Positions 7,887 through 16,602 of a stretch of 61,533 bases of DNA are shown here, piece after piece. Position numbers and translations under genes: made by a program. Origin of the DNA: Chitinophagaceae bacterium (GTDB taxonomy: Bacteria > Bacteroidota > Bacteroidia > Chitinophagales > Chitinophagaceae); contig CANGWB010000011.1 in NCBI GenBank assembly GCA_947457465.1, positions 1 to 61,533 on the forward strand, in the 5' to 3' direction. Under the pieces are notes generated by a model, which worked only from the letters and a program-made list of their open reading frames with translations, did not search any database and was not told where the DNA came from. How positions within the stretch are numbered: position 1 is the first letter of the stretch; the number at the start of each line of letters is the position of its first letter.

Positions 7887-10800
7887 ATGACATTCAAAAA
7901 AGCGAATAACCTCACCGGCTGGATCGTATTTTCCATCGCCCTGATAACATACTACCTGACCCGTGAGGCCAGAGGCAGTCTGTGGGACTGTGGTGAGTTT
8001 GTATCCTGTGCTGCGAAACTTGAACTCCCCCACCCGCCGGGCGCCCCGCTATTCACCTTGCTGGGTCGTTTCTTTATCATCCTCTTCGGCGATCGTCCGG
8101 AAACCATTGCCAGCGCCGTCAACTTCATGAGTGCATTGGCTAGTGCCGGTACCATCCTTTTCCTTTTTTGGACCATCACGCACTTCGCAGGGAGATTGGT
8201 GCGCAATCAACAATATGAGATCGAGGCCGGTCATTGGTGGACTGTTCTCGGAGCCGGTGCCGTTGGTGCACTCGCCTACACGTTCAGCGATTCTTTCTGG
8301 TACAGTGCCGTAGAAGGTGAAGTATATGCGCTGTCCTCTTTCTTTACAGCTCTCGTGTTTTGGGCCATCCTGAAATGGGAACAGGCGGATGAACGCGCTG
8401 GCAACGACGCGCAAGCACGTATGCAGAGCGATCGTTGGATCGTGTTACTTTTCTTCATGATGGGACTTTCCATCGGTGTTCACCTGCTGAACCTGCTTAC
8501 CATCCCCGCTATCGTGATGGTATATTACTATCGTCGCTTCCCTTTCACTATGAAAGGTGCGATTTATGCATTCCTGATCGGTTGTGCGATCACCGGACTG
8601 GTGCAAGTAGGCGTGATCCAGTATTCCATGAAGGCAGCCGGATTATTCGATGTTTTCTTTGTCAACGACCTGAGCATGCCTTTCTTCAGTGGCTTTGCTG
8701 TTTACTTCCTCTTATTGGCCGCTCTCATCGTTTGGGCGCTGGGCTTTCAAGCAAGTTCCTTCACCCGCAATAAAATGATCGGTTGGTTCATCGCTTTTCT
8801 CTTCCTCACACTCCTCCCATTTATCATCGCGCCGGGAGAAGGATGGAATTTTCTGTCCCTAATCGTTGTCATCGCCCTTGCCGTATTTATCGGCATGAGA
8901 ATCCGTTCAAGTGCATTGGCCTCACTCAAATTGGGACTCTGGTGCTTCGCGTTCATGATGCTGGGTTATTTCATGTATTTCACGACCCTGATCCGATCGA
9001 ATGCTAATCCGCCGATCGACATGAACAATGTCGATAACCCGATCAGCCTCGTAGAATACCTCGGTCGTGAACAATACGGCAGCGCTCCCTTGATCTATGG
9101 CCCGCATTTCGCCGTTACACAAGAGGATATCGATGAAAACGATCCATACACTAAAAATCCGATGCGCTACACGCGTCAAGGAGATAAATACATCCAATAC
9201 GACGGCGGTGTTGAATACAACTATAAGTCGGAAGCTAAAATGTTATTCCCTCGTATGTGGGATAGCAACAACGATCAAGGACATGCCGATTTCTATGCCA
9301 GCTGGCTTGGACTCGGCCAAGATCAACGTACACAAAAATTTGAAGCCCCCTCTTTCGGTGATAACCTCAACTGGTTTTTCAGCTACCAAATGAGTTTCAT
9401 GTACATGCGTTATTTCCTCTGGAATTTCAGTGGTAAGCAAAACGACGTACAAGGACTGGGTAACTACCGCGATGGTAACTGGATCACCGGTATCAAATTC
9501 GCAGACGATAAGCGTTTGGGCGATCAAACACAATTACCACAAAGCCTGCAAAAGAATCAAGCCAACAACAAACTCTATCTCCTCCCCTTCGTGTTGGGCA
9601 TATTGGGTTGCATTTACCAGTATCTCAACAACAAAAAGGATTGGATCGTTAGCTTCTTGTTGTTCTTCTTCACCGGCGTAGCCATCGTTCTGTATCTGAA
9701 CCAGCCTGGCAACCAGCCGCGTGAACGTGACTATGCATATGTAGGATCTTTCTATGCCTTCGCGATCTGGATCGGTCTGTCGATCGTAGCGCTGGTACAG
9801 ATAGCACGCAGCCAACAAATTCAGCAATCACTCAAACCAGTACTGGTTAACGGGGCAACCTTGAGTTTCCTCGTGATTTTCATGAGTTGTTTCCCGGGCC
9901 CGGGTAAAACCGCCTTGTTGATGGGTGCTATCGGCGCTGCCATTTTCGTAGCCGCTACCACGGCCGGTGTTTTCCTGAGTAGACTCGTATCCGCCAACGG
10001 AACAAAGCTGGTGCCCGCAGCCGCTTTTGCAACCGTATTGGGACTCTGCGTGCCAACCCTAATGGCACAACAGGAATGGGATGACCATGACCGTAGCAAA
10101 AAAACAACCGCACCAGACTTGGGAAGAGACTATCTCGAAAGCTGTCCACCCAACACCATTCTTTTCACCTTTGGTGACAATGACACCTATTCACTTTGGT
10201 ATGCCCAAGAGGTCGAAGGTATTCGACCTGATATACGTGTGATCAACACCAGCCTTCTACAGAGCGATTATTACATCAATCAGCTTCGTTACAAGGCAAA
10301 TGATTCGGATTCGATTGATGTGATCTACCGACCCGATCAACTCGCTGGACTGAATCTGTATATGGTCGACTATGCACCACGTCCGGAAATTTCTAATTCC
10401 CAGTATTATTTCCTGGAAGACATCCTGCGACTTTATGTAGCTACAGACGATCCCGGAAAAATGGATAACAGCCGAGGCGTACCCCAACCCGTTATGCCAA
10501 CCCGTAATCTATCCATTCCGGTAGATAAAGAGTTAGTACGTAAGTCCGGATGGGTAAATCCAGAAGACAGCATCCTTAGCGAAGTCAAATTCACCTTACC
10601 CGGCGAACGCGTAGCCCTCAGCCGAAGCGACCTCACCATCCTGAGTACAGTTGCTACAACCAAATGGAAACGTCCGATCTGCTTCACTTCTCCTTATGGC
10701 AAATTCGGATGGGGTCCTTATTTCCGTAAAAACGGATTGGTTTATCAATTGACTCCGGTCGATAACCGATTCAACTACAGCGCCTGGGAATTGGAGAACA

Positions 10801-11366
10801 GCATGCGTGCCGGACGTCTGTGGGGAAGTGGCATCGGCAATATGAATCTCCCCTTCACATACGAAGCGCTGACTAAACGCTATCGCTTGGCAGGAGCGGA
10901 AACACCGGGGGTATACTTTGATGAAGAAAACCGTCGCCATTTGCTGCACATCCGATCTACCTATGCAGAAACAGCCGGTAATTTGGCTGATGCCGGCAAA
11001 ATGGAAGAGGCTGGCAAACTTCTCGACATGATCGATCAGGGCATGAAAGATATAAATATGCCGTATGCCATGACGAGTCGCGAAAACCAACACAATCAAA
11101 CCGGCTTGTTGATGCTGGAGGCCGCATTCAAAGCGAATAAGACAGCATTAGCGGATCGGATCGGAAAAGCATTGCGTGCCGATCTGGAACAACAGAAACG
11201 ATATAACAGTTACAATCAGGAATTCACTGGTGTTATGGTTGAATTCGACCGTGACGGAATCATCAACGAAGTGATGCTGATGGCACTGAACAACATCGAG
11301 GCTAAATACAAAAAAACAACACCTCCAACACCCGGTACGCCACCGGCCGAAACAAATCCTAAATGA
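7887..11366 (+). CDS. DUF2723 family large membrane protein (GT-C-like)
   Basis: Protein of 1159 residues. The first ~380 residues hold many hydrophobic helices; two to four more hydrophobic segments lie between ~560 and 720; the rest is soluble. Just after helix 1 the first loop reads SLWDCGEF and PHPPGAP (Asp34, Glu37, HPPG 49-52). Such an acidic loop is where GT-C glycosyltransferases of the protein O-mannosyltransferase type carry their catalytic acid, and DUF2723 is placed near that group. A role in transferring sugar to exported proteins or lipids is therefore an inference. It appears monocistronic, with a strong terminator after the stop. Confidence 0.88.
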   Translation: MTFKKANNLTGWIVFSIALITYYLTREARGSLWDCGEFVSCAAKLELPHPPGAPLFTLLGRFFIILFGDRPETIASAVNFMSALASAGTILFLFWTITHFAGRLVRNQQYEIEAGHWWTVLGAGAVGALAYTFSDSFWYSAVEGEVYALSSFFTALVFWAILKWEQADERAGNDAQARMQSDRWIVLLFFMMGLSIGVHLLNLLTIPAIVMVYYYRRFPFTMKGAIYAFLIGCAITGLVQVGVIQYSMKAAGLFDVFFVNDLSMPFFSGFAVYFLLLAALIVWALGFQASSFTRNKMIGWFIAFLFLTLLPFIIAPGEGWNFLSLIVVIALAVFIGMRIRSSALASLKLGLWCFAFMMLGYFMYFTTLIRSNANPPIDMNNVDNPISLVEYLGREQYGSAPLIYGPHFAVTQEDIDENDPYTKNPMRYTRQGDKYIQYDGGVEYNYKSEAKMLFPRMWDSNNDQGHADFYASWLGLGQDQRTQKFEAPSFGDNLNWFFSYQMSFMYMRYFLWNFSGKQNDVQGLGNYRDGNWITGIKFADDKRLGDQTQLPQSLQKNQANNKLYLLPFVLGILGCIYQYLNNKKDWIVSFLLFFFTGVAIVLYLNQPGNQPRERDYAYVGSFYAFAIWIGLSIVALVQIARSQQIQQSLKPVLVNGATLSFLVIFMSCFPGPGKTALLMGAIGAAIFVAATTAGVFLSRLVSANGTKLVPAAAFATVLGLCVPTLMAQQEWDDHDRSKKTTAPDLGRDYLESCPPNTILFTFGDNDTYSLWYAQEVEGIRPDIRVINTSLLQSDYYINQLRYKANDSDSIDVIYRPDQLAGLNLYMVDYAPRPEISNSQYYFLEDILRLYVATDDPGKMDNSRGVPQPVMPTRNLSIPVDKELVRKSGWVNPEDSILSEVKFTLPGERVALSRSDLTILSTVATTKWKRPICFTSPYGKFGWGPYFRKNGLVYQLTPVDNRFNYSAWELENSMRAGRLWGSGIGNMNLPFTYEALTKRYRLAGAETPGVYFDEENRRHLLHIRSTYAETAGNLADAGKMEEAGKLLDMIDQGMKDINMPYAMTSRENQHNQTGLLMLEAAFKANKTALADRIGKALRADLEQQKRYNSYNQEFTGVMVEFDRDGIINEVMLMALNNIEAKYKKTTPPTPGTPPAETNPK

Positions 11367-11373
11367 CTCACAA

Positions 11374-11401
11374 ACCCGGAATGATCTTCCGGGTTTTTTT
11401 A
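11374..11401 (+). terminator. Hairpin terminator shared by DUF2723 gene and priA
   Basis: AACCCGGAA pairs with TTCCGGGTT around TGATC and is followed by a T run. The run overlaps the priA stop codon on the other strand. Confidence 0.88.
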
Positions 11402-13897
11402 GCTGACAGGATCGACATCCAGTATAACATCCACCCGGGCGATGGCTTTTATCTGCCGGATTTGATCGACCGCCTGTTGGATCTGTAGCTTAGCTTTATT
11501 CCAGCCGGTGGAGGCTCTTGGTAAACGCAACCAAACTTCCATTCGATACTGATCCCGCACCCGTGCGATCAGCGGTTCTGCAGGCCCCATGAGATAGGGT
11601 CGCCAGCTAGGCCCCATGGCCTGCATCCAGGCTTGTGCGGCTTGCTCGGTAGTTGAAGCGTGTTTATGTCGGAAAAGGATTCGGATCATTCTAAAATGAG
11701 GCGGATAGCCAAAATCGGCCCGCTTCTTTAATTCAGATGTATAGAAGCCGATGTAATCGTGCCGCTCCACCCATTGCAAAACCGGGTGGGTTGGATCGGA
11801 TGTTTGTACGATAACAATTCCACCTGCCTCTTTTCGACCGGCTCTGCCGCTCACCTGTTCCATTAACTGAAAGGCGCGTTCATTGGCTCTGAAATCAGCA
11901 AAGTGCAATAAGCCATCCGCATCGAGTATGCCGACCAGATCCACCCGCTCAAAATCCAAGCCCTTCACCACCATCTGGGTCCCGATCAAGATATCGATCG
12001 ATCCATCTTCGAATTGACGGATGAGTTTATCGTGCGCTTCTTTACCCCTGACCGTATCGACATCCATGCGGGCCACACGGGATCCCGGAAATTGTTCCCG
12101 GATCTGCTCCTCGATGCGTTCTGTACCGAAACTGCGTTGACCGAACCGAGGATTTCCACAAGAATGACAGCGGGGAACTGGCGGGTATTGAGTTCCGCAA
12201 TAGTGACATCGAAGCTGATGATTTTTTTTGTGATAAGTCAACGATACATCACAATGTTCACAGCGGGGGATCCATCCACAAACCGTACAAATCTGATAAG
12301 GAGAATAGCCTCTTCTGTTTTGAAAAAGTATGATCTGTCTTTTACGCGACAGTACCTCTTTGATTTTCTTGATCAACAAGGGCGTAAGCGAAATGCGTGT
12401 TTTATCCTCTTTCAACACAGCCCGCGTGTCGATGAATCGCAACGTGGGTAATTCGCCGGTACCAAATCGTTCAGTCAGTTCAACATAACCATATTTACCC
12501 GTGTTTGCCAAGTAAAAAGACTCCAGGGAAGGTGTCGCACTGCCCAGCAATACGTTGGCTCCATGCTGCTTGGCCAAATAGATCGCTGCATCGCGGGCAT
12601 GATAACGGGGTGCGGGATCCTGTTGCTTATAAGAGGCATCATGCTCTTCATCGCAGATGATCAGTCCGAGTGATTGAAACGGCAAAAACAACGCAGAGCG
12701 GGCGCCTAATAGCACTCGGATCTTACCGGCTAACACTTCTTTCCAGATCTCCACCCGTTCGTTTCCGGAAAAGCGGGAATGATAGACGCCGACGGCGCCC
12801 CCGAAATGTTTCTGTAAACGTCGAATGATCTGACTCGTTAGCGCAATCTCCGGCAGCAAGTAAAGAACCTGTTGATTTTTTTGGATCGCGTCTGCGATCA
12901 ATTGAATATACAGATGGGTCTTCCCACTACCGGTCACGCCACGGATCAAACAAACCTCCTTGTCATGCCATTGATAACGAATCGCCTCGAGAGCCTGCTG
13001 TTGCTGTGCACTCAATGAAAAATCAACTTTACAGAATGAGTCCATTCGTGCGATCCGATCGATTTTCTTTCTCACCGATGTCAGTATCCCTTTTTCGATC
13101 AGTGCATTCAATATGGATGCGGTGAAACCGGTTCTTTTGAGATATAAGGATCTTGTAATCGGCTCATCTCCGGTTCGTAAATCTAAAAAGGCAAGTAATC
13201 CTTCCAGTTGCTTGGGGGCTCTCCACTTTTCATTCAGCAAGGCGGACAATGCCTCCTCCGAATGATAACGTGGATCCAGATCGATGAAGGTTTCCTGTTT
13301 ACTCGTGTATTTCTCCTGGAGGGAATCGACCAGCTCAGCAACACCCAGATCCGTCAACCGTTCGATGGCACCGTATACATTACGTTGCTGGATGATCTGT
13401 TGAACCTCAGACAAGCGAAGCTGTTTTTTGATCTCCAGCGCTTCCGCCAGTAGATACGATGCATCATCCAGTGTAGAGAGGTCAGCATCATGCTCTTCCA
13501 GATACCGAAGCCAGGTTTCGCTCGATAATTTGAAATGGGTAGGTACTGCTGCAGCCATCACCTCTCCTTCTGTGCACAGATAATACTGCGCCACCCATGA
13601 CCAAAAGTTCAATTGTTGTGCAGTGACGATCGGTTCCGAGTCCAACACTTGCAAGATGGACTTTGGCTGAAACCCGGTAGGAGTCTCCTGGTGTAGTCGC
13701 TTCACGATTCCTGCATAGCGTCGTCGGGTGCCCAGGTTCACTTCTACCCGCTTACCGATGGCAACCTGATCTCGCAAGTCAATCGGAACCGACCAGGTAT
13801 AGTTTTGCGGAACTGCAATCGGCAGGATCACCTCTGCGTACAAGCGATCATGATTGTTCGTTGAAGAAAACAGGTCTTGTCTGGCTGCGGGCGACAT
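11399..13897 (-). CDS. priA: Primosomal protein N' (replication restart helicase PriA)
   Basis: Superfamily 2 DNA helicase that reloads the replisome at stalled forks; 832 residues. Walker A GVTGSGKTH lies at ~320, the DEEH box CDEEHDASY near 415, and a zinc-binding block with paired CxxC motifs (CTVCGW, CEHC, CHYC, CHSC) at ~535-580. Motif VI (QVSGRAGR) is also visible. The ATG at 13897 is chosen because a perfect -7 box (13911-13904) covers the alternative TTG at 13906. It is convergent with the DUF2723 gene. Confidence 0.96.
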   Translation of the reverse strand: MSPAARQDLFSSTNNHDRLYAEVILPIAVPQNYTWSVPIDLRDQVAIGKRVEVNLGTRRRYAGIVKRLHQETPTGFQPKSILQVLDSEPIVTAQQLNFWSWVAQYYLCTEGEVMAAAVPTHFKLSSETWLRYLEEHDADLSTLDDASYLLAEALEIKKQLRLSEVQQIIQQRNVYGAIERLTDLGVAELVDSLQEKYTSKQETFIDLDPRYHSEEALSALLNEKWRAPKQLEGLLAFLDLRTGDEPITRSLYLKRTGFTASILNALIEKGILTSVRKKIDRIARMDSFCKVDFSLSAQQQQALEAIRYQWHDKEVCLIRGVTGSGKTHLYIQLIADAIQKNQQVLYLLPEIALTSQIIRRLQKHFGGAVGVYHSRFSGNERVEIWKEVLAGKIRVLLGARSALFLPFQSLGLIICDEEHDASYKQQDPAPRYHARDAAIYLAKQHGANVLLGSATPSLESFYLANTGKYGYVELTERFGTGELPTLRFIDTRAVLKEDKTRISLTPLLIKKIKEVLSRKRQIILFQNRRGYSPYQICTVCGWIPRCEHCDVSLTYHKKNHQLRCHYCGTQYPPVPRCHSCGNPRFGQRSFGTERIEEQIREQFPGSRVARMDVDTVRGKEAHDKLIRQFEDGSIDILIGTQMVVKGLDFERVDLVGILDADGLLHFADFRANERAFQLMEQVSGRAGRKEAGGIVIVQTSDPTHPVLQWVERHDYIGFYTSELKKRADFGYPPHFRMIRILFRHKHASTTEQAAQAWMQAMGPSWRPYLMGPAEPLIARVRDQYRMEVWLRLPRASTGWNKAKLQIQQAVDQIRQIKAIARVDVILDVDPVS

Positions 13898-13903
13898 GGA
13901 CAG

Positions 13904-13911
13904 CAAATCTA
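13904..13911 (-). promoter_or_regulatory. -7 promoter element of priA
   Basis: On the minus strand TAGATTTG ends six bases before the priA ATG. The expected transcript begins at or next to the start codon. Confidence 0.6.
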
Positions 13912-13934
13912 ATCATCGTCCGCTACCTATGGAA

Positions 13935-14696
13935 CTAAGGTCGAACCCATGGAACCTGTCGGGCCAACAATTCTTTTTCCATCTGCGCATAAACCTGATT
14001 TTTCAAGGACTCCAGGTCATCAAGGGTTAACCCCTCCACCGAGATTTCCTCCAAATAAAAAGCCCGACTTTTCCCCGGATTGACAGAAAAAATAGAATCA
14101 TAGTGCATGCGGTCGTATGCATCCAAAAACAGCAGCGGTTTGATGGGCGTCTGTGTTTCGATCGCCAAGCGGAACGCTCCATTATAGAATTCGGAAAGGG
14201 GTGTTGTTCCCATGTTGAACGTGCCCTCTGGGTAGATCAGTACAGAAATGCCCTTACCCAGAAACTGACGTAGGGCCTCTACACTTCTAGCTCGACTTTC
14301 CGGGTCTTTTCGGTGCACACAGATCACGACCAATTGATAGACATACCCGAATATCGGGTAGCGACCGTATTCAGCTGCACCCAAGGCTCGAAAGGGCTGG
14401 CGTACACTGGTGATGATCAACGCGGCGTCGATGTAGGAGATGTGATTGCCGACAAAAATGTAGGATCGGTTGGGGTCGGGACGGTTCGATGGATCGACCC
14501 GGTGCCGCACGCCTGTAAAAAAAAGCCAGCAATCGCCCCAGAAACGGCAAAGGGCCATGATGGCGTTGCCGCCCTTGACCTTACCCCCGAGTGCTGCGAT
14601 CATAAACAGCGGGAATAATAAAAACAATAGGCCTAAGAAAATAACAAAGGCATAAAGGGAAAAGAAAAACCGAAAAATAGTTCGTGCAGATTTCAC
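13935..14696 (-). CDS. Lysophospholipid (1-acylglycerol-3-phosphate) acyltransferase
   Basis: PlsC-family membrane enzyme of 253 residues that adds the second acyl chain to lysophosphatidic acid or a similar lipid. An N-terminal membrane segment (~residues 8-37) is followed by the catalytic NHISYID at 84-90 and the substrate-binding YPEGTF at 155-160. It probably starts with GTG at 14696; a near-consensus -7 box (CAATTTTG, 14708-14701) sits four bases upstream, as at other genes here. A second PlsC fragment is at the right edge of the window. Confidence 0.88.
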   Translation of the reverse strand: MKSARTIFRFFFSLYAFVIFLGLLFLLFPLFMIAALGGKVKGGNAIMALCRFWGDCWLFFTGVRHRVDPSNRPDPNRSYIFVGNHISYIDAALIITSVRQPFRALGAAEYGRYPIFGYVYQLVVICVHRKDPESRARSVEALRQFLGKGISVLIYPEGTFNMGTTPLSEFYNGAFRLAIETQTPIKPLLFLDAYDRMHYDSIFSVNPGKSRAFYLEEISVEGLTLDDLESLKNQVYAQMEKELLARQVPWVRP

Positions 14697-14770
14697 CCGG
14701 CAAAATTGAGGTATAAAGGCCGAAGTTTTGGTTTCGTGTAAACAAATGTTATTCGCTGTGCTGTCCTCAG

Positions 14771-14778
14771 TATTTTTG
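14771..14778 (+). promoter_or_regulatory. -7 promoter element of mtaB
   Basis: TATTTTTG ends four bases before the mtaB ATG, predicting a leaderless or nearly leaderless mRNA. Confidence 0.6.
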
Positions 14779-14782
14779 CGGG

Positions 14783-16072
14783 ATGCTTGAAACCCCTACC
14801 AAGTCGGTCGCTTTCCATACGCTGGGATGCAAGCTGAATTTTTCGGAGACGTCCACCTTATCCCGCATGCTGGAATCGGAGGGATTCGCCAAGAAGGAAT
14901 TCGACGAGCAGGCCGATGTATATGTGATCAATACTTGTTCTGTCACCGAAAATGCCGACAAGGAATGCCGTCAGCTGGTTCGTCGGATCCAACGGAGGGC
15001 CCCGGAAAGTCTGGTGGTGATCACGGGGTGCTATGCTCAATTAAAACCAAAAGACATTGCGGAGATACCTGGCGTAGATCTGGTCCTGGGGGCTGCTGAA
15101 AAATTCAATCTCGCTACCCATCTGCGGGAGTTAAGCAAGGGCGACTCAGCCCGGATATCGAGTTGTGACATCGAGGAGGTTGATCGTTTCCATGCTTCTT
15201 GGTCGATGAACGACCGGACTCGTACTTTTTTGAAGGTTCAGGACGGATGTGATTACAGTTGCTCATTCTGTACCATTCCGATGGCACGTGGGAAAAGCAG
15301 AAGTGATACCATTCGAAACGTGGTGGCCAATGCCACTGAACTTGGTCGTGCGGGTGTGAAAGAGATCGTGCTTACCGGAGTAAATCTGGGGGATTTCGGT
15401 ATTTCTGAGGTTGATCCGGAAGGCAAGTCTATTCGAAAAGAAACATTTTACGAATTGGTTCAGGCGCTGGATGACACCCCGGGGGTAGAGCGTTTTCGGA
15501 TCTCTTCCATCGAACCGAATCTGCTGACCAATGATATCATTGACTGGGTTGCAGAAAGCAAGCATTTTATGCCGCATTTCCACGTCCCCCTGCAAAGTGG
15601 CAGCGATCGGGTGCTGGGATTGATGCGTAGGCGGTACCGACGTGACCTGTACGCTGAGAGAGTCACTCGCATTAAAGAACGCATGCCACATGCCTGCATC
15701 GGCGTGGATGTGATCGTGGGTTCACCCGGTGAAACGGAGGCTGATTTTCGGGATACGATCGAATTTCTGACGGAGCTGGATATCTCCTATTTGCATGTGT
15801 TCACCTACAGTGAGCGGGCACATACACATGCACTTACGATAAAGCCTGTGGTACCGGTGCCGGTTCGTCAAGAACGGAATAAAATTTTACGACAACTCTC
15901 TTATCAGAAGATGCAGCATTTCTCAAGGGGGTTTGAGGGTACGATCCGACCTGTTCTATTCGAGAAGGCAGAAAAAGGGGAAATGATGGAGGGCTATACA
16001 GACAACTACATTCGCGTAACCACTCCTTACCAGGCTGGATGGGTGAATCAGCTCGTAGATTGGAATCTTTAA
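14783..16072 (+). CDS. mtaB: tRNA t6A37 methylthiotransferase MtaB
   Basis: Radical-SAM enzyme that turns t6A at tRNA position 37 into ms2t6A. Its 429 residues show the methylthiotransferase layout: an N-terminal domain with three cluster cysteines (C16, C52, C83), the radical-SAM CDYSCSFC motif with C156/C160/C163, and a short C-terminal TRAM-like region. TLGCKLNFSE and TGCYAQ point to MtaB rather than MiaB or RimO. Single gene with its own promoter; a hairpin terminator follows the stop. Confidence 0.93.
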   Translation: MLETPTKSVAFHTLGCKLNFSETSTLSRMLESEGFAKKEFDEQADVYVINTCSVTENADKECRQLVRRIQRRAPESLVVITGCYAQLKPKDIAEIPGVDLVLGAAEKFNLATHLRELSKGDSARISSCDIEEVDRFHASWSMNDRTRTFLKVQDGCDYSCSFCTIPMARGKSRSDTIRNVVANATELGRAGVKEIVLTGVNLGDFGISEVDPEGKSIRKETFYELVQALDDTPGVERFRISSIEPNLLTNDIIDWVAESKHFMPHFHVPLQSGSDRVLGLMRRRYRRDLYAERVTRIKERMPHACIGVDVIVGSPGETEADFRDTIEFLTELDISYLHVFTYSERAHTHALTIKPVVPVPVRQERNKILRQLSYQKMQHFSRGFEGTIRPVLFEKAEKGEMMEGYTDNYIRVTTPYQAGWVNQLVDWNL

Positions 16073-16082
16073 ACCTTAAACA

Positions 16083-16107
16083 AAAACGGCACTTTCGTGC
16101 CGTTTTC
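16083..16107 (+). terminator. Bidirectional hairpin terminator (mtaB / tRNA-Val)
   Basis: AAAACGGCAC pairs with GTGCCGTTTT around TTTC. The T-rich arms on both strands suit termination of mtaB and of the convergent tRNA-Val. Confidence 0.85.
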
Positions 16108-16110
16108 AAG

Positions 16111-16185
16111 TGGAACGTACTGGACTCGAACCAGTGACCCTCACGTTGTCGACGTGATGCTCTAAACCAACTGAGCTAACGTTCC
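16111..16185 (-). tRNA. tRNA-Val (anticodon GAC) with C at position 33
   Basis: Seventy-five bases on the minus strand. The acceptor GGAACGT/ACGTTCC is perfect, the D arm is GCTC/GAGC, the anticodon stem TCACG/CGTGA and the T arm ACTGG-TTCGAGT-CCAGT; the discriminator is A. The anticodon loop reads TCGACAA, so the base before the GAC anticodon is C where nearly all tRNAs have U33. CCA is not encoded. Confidence 0.93.
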
Positions 16186-16194
16186 AGAGGAGGG

Positions 16195-16202
16195 CAAAAA
16201 TA
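16195..16202 (-). promoter_or_regulatory. -7 promoter element of tRNA-Val(GAC)
   Basis: TATTTTTG on the minus strand, nine bases before the tRNA 5' end. A TTTG lies 15 bases upstream, closer than the usual 20. Confidence 0.6.
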
Positions 16203-16285
16203 CGTGTTTTTGACAGCCAAAAAGATGGGGATATTTTATAGCGAGTTCGTTTTCCACAATTAAGCTCTGAATTTTAGGGGACGTT

Positions 16286-16293
16286 TATATTTG
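16286..16293 (+). promoter_or_regulatory. -7 promoter element of the 96-residue gene
   Basis: TATATTTG ends nine bases before the ATG at 16303. It overlaps the in-frame upstream TTG at 16291, which supports the later start. Confidence 0.55.
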
Positions 16294-16302
16294 TCCCGAA
16301 CC

Positions 16303-16593
16303 ATGAAATCGTTTCAGGCCACGATAAAATTTGAGATGAGTGAGGAATTCATGCAGCGAGTTCCGCCACATCGCACCTATATCAATTTCTTGATCAAAAA
16401 AGGAGTAGTGGAACATTATGCTGTGAGCATGGAAACACAGCGGGCCTGGATCACCTTGAATGCAGAGGACCGGGATGCTGCTCGAAAAGTCCTGGCCCAA
16501 TCCCCACTCTTCCCTTTCTGGATCCTGGAGATCGATGAGCTTTTTGTGCTGGATGGCCAGCAGTACCGATTACCGGAGGTGCATCCGAACTGA
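16303..16593 (+). CDS. Small protein resembling YCII / muconolactone-isomerase-type ferredoxin-like folds
   Basis: Ninety-six residues, no signal peptide. The pattern of strand, helix with PPHRTYINFLIKKGVVEHY, strand AVSMETQRAWITLNA, helix DAARKVLAQSP and a final strand suits a dimeric alpha+beta barrel. I do not recognise a specific enzyme; YCII-like or muconolactone-isomerase-like proteins share the shape but the resemblance is weak. The promoter immediately upstream makes it a real single gene. It is convergent with the dikinase-like gene, 10 bases away. Confidence 0.7.
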   Translation: MKSFQATIKFEMSEEFMQRVPPHRTYINFLIKKGVVEHYAVSMETQRAWITLNAEDRDAARKVLAQSPLFPFWILEIDELFVLDGQQYRLPEVHPN

Positions 16594-16602
16594 GCATAGA
16601 CA

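Noticed and set aside
13935-14696. Consideration that the two PlsC-like genes (here and at the right edge) form a duplicated pair
   Set aside because: They are 47 kb apart and the edge copy shows only its last 58 codons, which do not align clearly with this protein.
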